A stretch of 10,607 nt of DNA from Comamonas sp. lk (GTDB lineage Bacteria > Pseudomonadota > Gammaproteobacteria > Burkholderiales > Burkholderiaceae_C): positions 1-10,607 of the forward strand of contig CAMDHL010000050.1 of NCBI GenBank assembly GCA_945898105.1, given 5' to 3'. Below, piece after piece: positions 6,926 through 10,607 of this stretch. Within the stretch, counting starts at the first letter, position 1. Each line of letters opens with the position of its first letter. The translations under genes were made by a program, and so were the position numbers. Below the pieces are notes generated by a model. It was not told the origin of the DNA and ran no database searches. It worked only from the letters and a program-made list of their open reading frames with translations.

Positions 6926-7672
6926 ATGCAAAACAAACCTTCCTCCGAGCCTGACGCCCAACCGGTTTTTATGCGCACCGTAAAAAGCTATGTCTTGCGT
7001 GCAGGACGGGTAACGCATGGCCAGGCCAAAGCGGTTGAGACACTGGGGCCGCAGTTTTTGCTGCCCTACCGCCCTGCGCTGATCACCTGGCCCGAAGCAT
7101 TTGGCAGCAGCCAGGCGCCAGGCAGCACGCGGCCCGTGGTGCTGGAAATCGGCTTTGGCATGGGCGAGGCCACAGCCCAGATTGGGGCCACGCTGCCGGG
7201 TACCGATTTTTTGTGCTGCGAGGTGCACCAAGCCGGTGTAGGTGCCTTGCTCAAGCGCATAGGCGAAACCGGTTTGGGCAATATCCGCATTTGCGCGCAT
7301 GATGCGGTGGAGGTGATCGACCAGATGCTGCCTCTGGCCAGCCTGGACGGCATCCATATTTTTTTTCCGGACCCTTGGCACAAGACCAAGCACAACAAGC
7401 GCCGTCTGATACAGGCGCCACTGGTCGAAAAATTGGCACAACGCCTCAAACCCGGCGGCTATTTGCACTGCGCCACCGACTGGCAGCCCTATGCCGAACA
7501 AATTTTGGAAGTACTGGAGGCGCAACCCCTACTGCACAACCAGGCGCGTAGTGCACACCCCGAATTACAAGGCTACGCCCCCAAGCCGGACTATCGGCCT
7601 TTGACCAAGTTTGAAAACCGCGGCCTCAAGCTCGGCCACGGCGTGTGGGATCTGGTCTGCCTGCGACGCTAA
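6926..7672 (+). CDS. trmB: tRNA (guanine-N7-)-methyltransferase TrmB
   Basis: TrmB makes 7-methylguanosine at position 46 in the variable loop of tRNAs using S-adenosylmethionine. The 248-residue product shows the family's parts in order: RTVKSYVLRAGRVTHGQ (17-33), the SAM-binding LEIGFGMGE (73-81), the acidic ribose contact in CCEVH (Glu99), IHIFFPDPWHKTKHNKRRL (about 143-161, the active-site block), GGYLHCATDW (177-186) and the C-terminal RPLTKFENRG (224-233). Length is standard. The ATG at 6926 has no evident Shine-Dalgarno. Starting at Met16 is possible, since the first 15 residues are not conserved. The 58-nt gap after gluQ holds no convincing terminator, so the two may be co-transcribed. 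Confidence 0.96.
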   Translation: MQNKPSSEPDAQPVFMRTVKSYVLRAGRVTHGQAKAVETLGPQFLLPYRPALITWPEAFGSSQAPGSTRPVVLEIGFGMGEATAQIGATLPGTDFLCCEVHQAGVGALLKRIGETGLGNIRICAHDAVEVIDQMLPLASLDGIHIFFPDPWHKTKHNKRRLIQAPLVEKLAQRLKPGGYLHCATDWQPYAEQILEVLEAQPLLHNQARSAHPELQGYAPKPDYRPLTKFENRGLKLGHGVWDLVCLRR

Positions 7673-7675
7673 GGC

Positions 7676-8593
7676 ATGCCATTAGCCAGCGCGCTGCGCG
7701 ACTTGCCCACACGTGATGGCGTGGCCGCCAGCCGGGTTGTCATAGCGCTAGGGCGTTGGGCGCGCGTGATTGACTTTTTGGTTGACCGTTTCCCGCACAT
7801 CAGCGAAGACGATTGGCGAAAACGCTTGTCACAAGGTCTGGTGCTGGGCGACAAGGGTCAGCCATTGCAAGCCGACACACCGGCCCTAGAGGGCGGTTGG
7901 CTGTATTACTACCGGTCTCTGGAACGGGAAGCACCCATCCCGTTCACACACCAAGTGCTGTATCGCGACGCGCATTTGCTGGTGGTGGACAAGCCGCATT
8001 TTTTGCCAGTCATCCCTTCGGGCAAGTACCTGCAAGAAACCTTGTTGATGCGCCTTAAACAATCTTTAGAGGTGTCGGACCTGGTACCCATTCACCGCAT
8101 AGACCGCGATACCGCCGGGCTGGTGTTGTTTTCGCTGCAAGCGGCTAGCCGCAACGCCTACAGCGCCTTATTTAGAGAACGGCGGGTGGAAAAAACCTAC
8201 GAGGCGGTCGCCGCCTTTGATCCCACGCTGGCCTTGCCGGTGAGGCGCGAAAGTCGTATTCAAGTGGGTACGCATTTCATGCAACAGGCCGAAGTGCCAG
8301 GCGCTGTCAACGCCATTACCGACATCAATGTGCTGGAAGTTTGCGAGCCCTGGGCACGCTACCAACTGCGGCCTTTAAGCGGTCAGCGCCACCAGTTGCG
8401 CGTGCACATGGTGGCGCTCGGGCTGCCAATTTTGAATGACGGTATTTACCCGCAACTAACCCCCGAGGGCAGCAGCGACCAGGCCAAGCCGCTGCAATTG
8501 CTAGCCAAAAGGCTGGCCTTTGAAGACCCCATCAGCGGGCGGCACATGGCATTTGAAAGTCAATTGCGTCTGCTACCCCTGCCGGGTGTTTAG
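7676..8593 (+). CDS. RluA-family pseudouridine synthase
   Basis: This encodes a 305-residue pseudouridine synthase of the RluA family, which isomerises uridine in rRNA or tRNA. The catalytic motif is HRIDRDTAGLVLFS with Asp143 as nucleophile. LLVVDKPHFLPVIPSGKYL (101-119) and GQRHQLRVHM (236-245) are further family blocks, and LQLLAKRLAFEDPISG (273-288) completes the fold. The first 80 residues (IDFLVDRFPHISEDDWRKRLSQGLVLGDKG) resemble a short S4-like RNA-binding module ahead of the catalytic domain. The wording fits a long-form branch distinct from E. coli RluA, RluC and RluD, so the target uridine is unknown. The ATG lies 3 nt after the trmB stop, so coupling is likely. Its TAG overlaps the stop of the opposing transglutaminase gene. 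Confidence 0.93.
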   Translation: MPLASALRDLPTRDGVAASRVVIALGRWARVIDFLVDRFPHISEDDWRKRLSQGLVLGDKGQPLQADTPALEGGWLYYYRSLEREAPIPFTHQVLYRDAHLLVVDKPHFLPVIPSGKYLQETLLMRLKQSLEVSDLVPIHRIDRDTAGLVLFSLQAASRNAYSALFRERRVEKTYEAVAAFDPTLALPVRRESRIQVGTHFMQQAEVPGAVNAITDINVLEVCEPWARYQLRPLSGQRHQLRVHMVALGLPILNDGIYPQLTPEGSSDQAKPLQLLAKRLAFEDPISGRHMAFESQLRLLPLPGV

Positions 8594-9726
8594 GCCGCTA
8601 TTTCCTTGGCACTGATGCGGTAGCGGAAATCGTCCGGCGCATAGGCGTCCAGGCGCTGGCCGCCAGTCTCGGCATGCGGGTACATCAAAAATCCCAAACG
8701 TGGGCCTTTGGCGTTTGGTAGCAGCACATCATGCGCGGTGTTGTAGGCCATCCAGTTGCCTTCCCAGCCGCCAAATAACACGCGATTAACCGGCGCCACG
8801 ACCGGATTGCGCGGGTCTTTAATCCAATCGGCGGTTTCCTGGCGCATCACCTTGGCAACGTCCGCCGGGTCCATGGCCACCCAGCCGTGGCCCTGCAAAT
8901 AGACCTCGGCACGGCAGTGTTGCGCGCCTTGCAGCTTGGCGGAGATACCGCCCAGTTCTTTGTAGCCAAAGGCACTGGGCGCAACACGTAAGCCATACAC
9001 ATCGCGCGCGGGCAGACCGACCGAGCGGCACAGGCCGACAAACAAGGCATTGAGGTCGGCGCACTTGCCACCCAGGTTGCCGGTTTCAAGCATGGTCTGG
9101 ATGTCGCCTTCGCCACAGCCGCGCACTTTGGGTTCACGATAGGTGTTGGTCACAATCCAGTCGAATATTTTTTGGGCTTTTTCAACATCATTGCGCGCAC
9201 CCTTGGTCGCTTCGCCGGCGGTGCTGAGCACAATGCCATCGACCGGAATCAGCGCCGTCGGACGCGTCCACTGCGCCAAGGAGGCTGCAGATTCTGCGGA
9301 TGCGGATTTCTGCTTCCAGTCCTGCAAACGGTTTTGGGTTTGGACGCGACTGGTGACTTCCACAAAAGGCTGCGCCTGCGCCGCATCAAACTCGGCATAA
9401 ACCATGCGCGCGCCCTCGCTGCCATCAACCATCATGCGTGCGCTGCCGTTGCAGTTAATGGCCGACTCCATAGACTTTTGCCAGGATGTGTTGACACTGG
9501 GCACGGGAACCCAGACACGGGTTTGACCGCGCGGCGCGGCGATCTCGACGCGGGTGGTAATTTCAAAAGTTCGCCAGGCGCCGGGTTGCGGGGCAAACTG
9601 ACGCTCGGTCGCGTCCGCGTTTTGCGCAAGGCTGTAAAGGGGAAGGCTGGCAACTGCGGACGCAGCGGCAGTTCGCAGAAATTGGCGGCGCGCAGGCAAC
9701 GCCGCGCGATTGGAAACGGTGGTCAT
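8590..9726 (-). CDS. Tat-exported transglutaminase-like cysteine protein
   Basis: This encodes a 378-residue exported protein with a transglutaminase/protease-like core. The N-terminus has a twin-arginine signal: RRQFLRTAAASAVASLPLYSLAQNADA (13-39), with probable cleavage after the AQNADA region. The catalytic triad is visible as Cys222 in NLGGKCADLNALF, His270 in GAQHCRAEVYL and Asp286 in GWVAMDPAD. A beta-rich N-terminal region (about 50-160) precedes the core. Such proteins may act as transglutaminases, peptidases or peptide cyclisers, and the reaction cannot be decided here. The ATG at 9726 has GGAG about nine bases upstream. The frame continues to 9813, but the extra 29 residues would place the twin arginines unusually deep. 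It is divergent from dinG and stop-to-stop with the pseudouridine synthase. Tat export suggests folding or cofactor binding before export. Confidence 0.88.
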   Translation of the reverse strand: MTTVSNRAALPARRQFLRTAAASAVASLPLYSLAQNADATERQFAPQPGAWRTFEITTRVEIAAPRGQTRVWVPVPSVNTSWQKSMESAINCNGSARMMVDGSEGARMVYAEFDAAQAQPFVEVTSRVQTQNRLQDWKQKSASAESAASLAQWTRPTALIPVDGIVLSTAGEATKGARNDVEKAQKIFDWIVTNTYREPKVRGCGEGDIQTMLETGNLGGKCADLNALFVGLCRSVGLPARDVYGLRVAPSAFGYKELGGISAKLQGAQHCRAEVYLQGHGWVAMDPADVAKVMRQETADWIKDPRNPVVAPVNRVLFGGWEGNWMAYNTAHDVLLPNAKGPRLGFLMYPHAETGGQRLDAYAPDDFRYRISAKEIAA

Positions 9727-9826
9727 ACAAAGAACTCCGGATATAGATGAAAAGCGCGTACGGCGTAGCAATAAATACCCCGGATAGCGCGAAAACCACC
9801 GGACCGTATGCAATCGCTTAGATCGC

Positions 9827-9855
9827 TTGCAAGTGGCTGGCAGCGGGCGGATTAT
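9827..9855 (+). promoter_or_regulatory. Possible sigma-70 promoter in the dinG upstream region
   Basis: TTGCAA (9827-9832), a 17-bp spacer and GATTAT (9850-9855) match the consensus boxes four of six each. This lies in the 250-bp gap between the divergent transglutaminase and dinG genes. The -10 falls inside the loop of the hairpin at 9840-9864. A TATATT further on is another -10 candidate but has no fitting -35. I found no CTGT-N8-ACAG LexA box. Confidence 0.25.
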
Positions 9856-9864
9856 CGCCGCTGC
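9840..9864. repeat. Hairpin-forming inverted repeat upstream of dinG
   Basis: GCAGCG-g-GCG pairs with CGC-CGCTGC around GATTAT: nine base pairs with one bulged G. No T-run follows on either strand, so it is not an intrinsic terminator. It could be an operator dyad or a leader hairpin. The rest of the 9727-9978 gap shows only a short partial tandem, ATCGCTT repeated at 9812-9828. Confidence 0.4.
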
Positions 9865-9978
9865 AACAGGTATATTGCGGGCCTGCCATCCAGGTGTGCC
9901 ATGCGGGTGTGCCGCCTCTGTTCGCGCGCACCGCAGCGCACCGGCCTTGCCTCACCGACCCCACCGAGAAACGTCTAC

Positions 9979-10607
9979 TTGTCCTCTGAAACCCAGCCCA
10001 CTTTGGCCGCCCTTGACAGCGCGCAAATTTGGGCCCAACAAGCCTTTGGCGCTTTTAGCCATGTGTTGCACGCAACGCCGGGCTTTCGCCAGCGCGAAGG
10101 ACAGATCGCCATGGCGCAATGCGTGGCCGATACCTTAAGCCGCGCCGATCTGGGCGATAACGAAGACCCGCAGCGCGCGATCGCTGTAATTCAGGCGGGG
10201 ACCGGCGTGGGTAAATCGGCAGCCTATGCCAGCACGGCGATTGCCATGGCATTGCAACGCAAGACGCGGGTACTGATTTCCACCGCGACGGTGGCGCTCC
10301 AAGAGCAATTGATGCAAAAAGACCTGCCGGCGCTGGCGTCCAGCATGGAGCAGCCTTTTGCTTTCGCCTTGGCCAAGGGGCGTGGGCGCTATGTGTGCAA
10401 GCTCAAACTGGAGCGCCTGGTGGGCAGCAGCGGAGCAGAGGATGATTTTTTTGAAGAGGATTTTCCAGCGGTGGCGCTGGGCACGGCCTCTCAGGAAGCC
10501 TTGGAAGAGCGGCGATTCAGGCTGTACGAACATATGGCCGCCACGCTGGCGACAGGTCGCTGGGACGGCGACCGCGACAGTCTGAACGAAGCGCCCGACG
10601 CACAGGA
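9979..10607 (+). CDS. dinG: ATP-dependent DNA helicase DinG, N-terminal part, cut by the right edge
   Basis: The frame from 9979 to the window end is open and encodes the first 209 residues of a DinG-type superfamily 2, XPD-like helicase, a 5'-3' iron-sulfur enzyme that resolves R-loops, D-loops and collisions of replication with transcription. The visible parts are a Q-motif-like TPGFRQREGQIAMA (33-46), Walker A IQAGTGVGKSAAY (Lys79), motif Ia LISTATVALQEQL (99-111) and GRGRYVCKL, whose Cys140 is probably the first ligand of the 4Fe-4S cluster. The acidic insert and WDGDRDSL that follow match my memory of Burkholderiales DinG. The remaining cysteines, DEAH box and C-terminal helicase domain lie beyond the edge. 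The start is probably the TTG at 9979. An in-frame ATG at 9901 with AGGTG upstream would add 26 residues of atypical composition. Confidence 0.9.
   Translation, partial: MSSETQPTLAALDSAQIWAQQAFGAFSHVLHATPGFRQREGQIAMAQCVADTLSRADLGDNEDPQRAIAVIQAGTGVGKSAAYASTAIAMALQRKTRVLISTATVALQEQLMQKDLPALASSMEQPFAFALAKGRGRYVCKLKLERLVGSSGAEDDFFEEDFPAVALGTASQEALEERRFRLYEHMAATLATGRWDGDRDSLNEAPDAQ

Noticed and set aside
6689..7525. 278-residue minus-strand open frame across the gluQ/trmB boundary
   Set aside because: It is opposite two conserved enzymes with clear motifs and shows no domain wording of its own.
9727..9978. LexA (SOS) box upstream of dinG
   Set aside because: I looked for CTGT-N8-ACAG on both strands. 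The ACAG at 9866-9869 has no partner CTGT at the right distance.
9827..10138. 103-residue plus-strand open frame upstream of and into dinG
   Set aside because: It overlaps the N-terminal DinG coding frame, which carries Walker A and other helicase motifs; this frame has none.
1..10607. Mobile elements, CRISPR arrays, tRNA or rRNA genes
   Set aside because: I saw no transposase or integrase wording, no regularly spaced direct repeats and no cloverleaf with conserved T-loop bases in reading both strands.

Overview
The window looks like ordinary chromosome from a beta-proteobacterium. Order Burkholderiales, possibly Comamonadaceae or a close relative, is my inference. It rests on the high-GC codon use, protein wording I recognise (GluQ-RS, TrmB, a long-form RluA-type enzyme, and DinG with the motif GRGRYVCKLKLERL) and the tight packing of genes. 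I see no insertion sequence, phage gene, CRISPR array, tRNA or rRNA. I can support nine complete protein genes, one gene cut by the right edge (dinG) and a doubtful gene tail at the left edge.

Left part (1-3918), mostly minus strand. Reading with transcription from about 3831 downwards: a pirin-family cupin, a four-helix DoxX membrane protein, a small WrbA-like flavodoxin-fold reductase, and a one-polypeptide ABC exporter. Pirin and doxX are 26 nt apart and look co-transcribed. A terminator-like hairpin followed by seven U lies between doxX and the reductase, just ahead of the reductase start. A clear intrinsic terminator (12-bp perfect stem plus U-rich tail) separates the reductase from the ABC exporter. 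A LysR-type regulator is divergent from pirin across an 87-bp gap holding a palindromic T-N11-A site. The likely reading is a LysR-controlled redox or electrophile-response cluster, with the ABC exporter as a separate unit.

Middle (3919-8593), plus strand: LysR, a renalase-like FAD oxidoreductase, GluQ-RS (glutamyl-queuosine tRNA-Asp synthetase), TrmB (tRNA m7G46 methyltransferase) and an RluA-family pseudouridine synthase. The last three modify stable RNA and are packed closely: gluQ overlaps the oxidoreductase by 14 nt using a TTG start, and the pseudouridine synthase begins 3 nt after trmB.

Right part (8590-10607): a Tat-exported transglutaminase-like protein on the minus strand meets the pseudouridine synthase tail to tail, the two stop codons overlapping. 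It is divergent from dinG, which starts near 9979 and runs off the right edge. Their shared upstream region (9727-9978) holds a weak promoter-like match and a hairpin.

Nothing here amounts to a clearly new biological system. The points most worth a second look are the LysR/pirin/doxX/reductase module with its operator and internal hairpin, and the terminator placement that decides the ABC exporter start.
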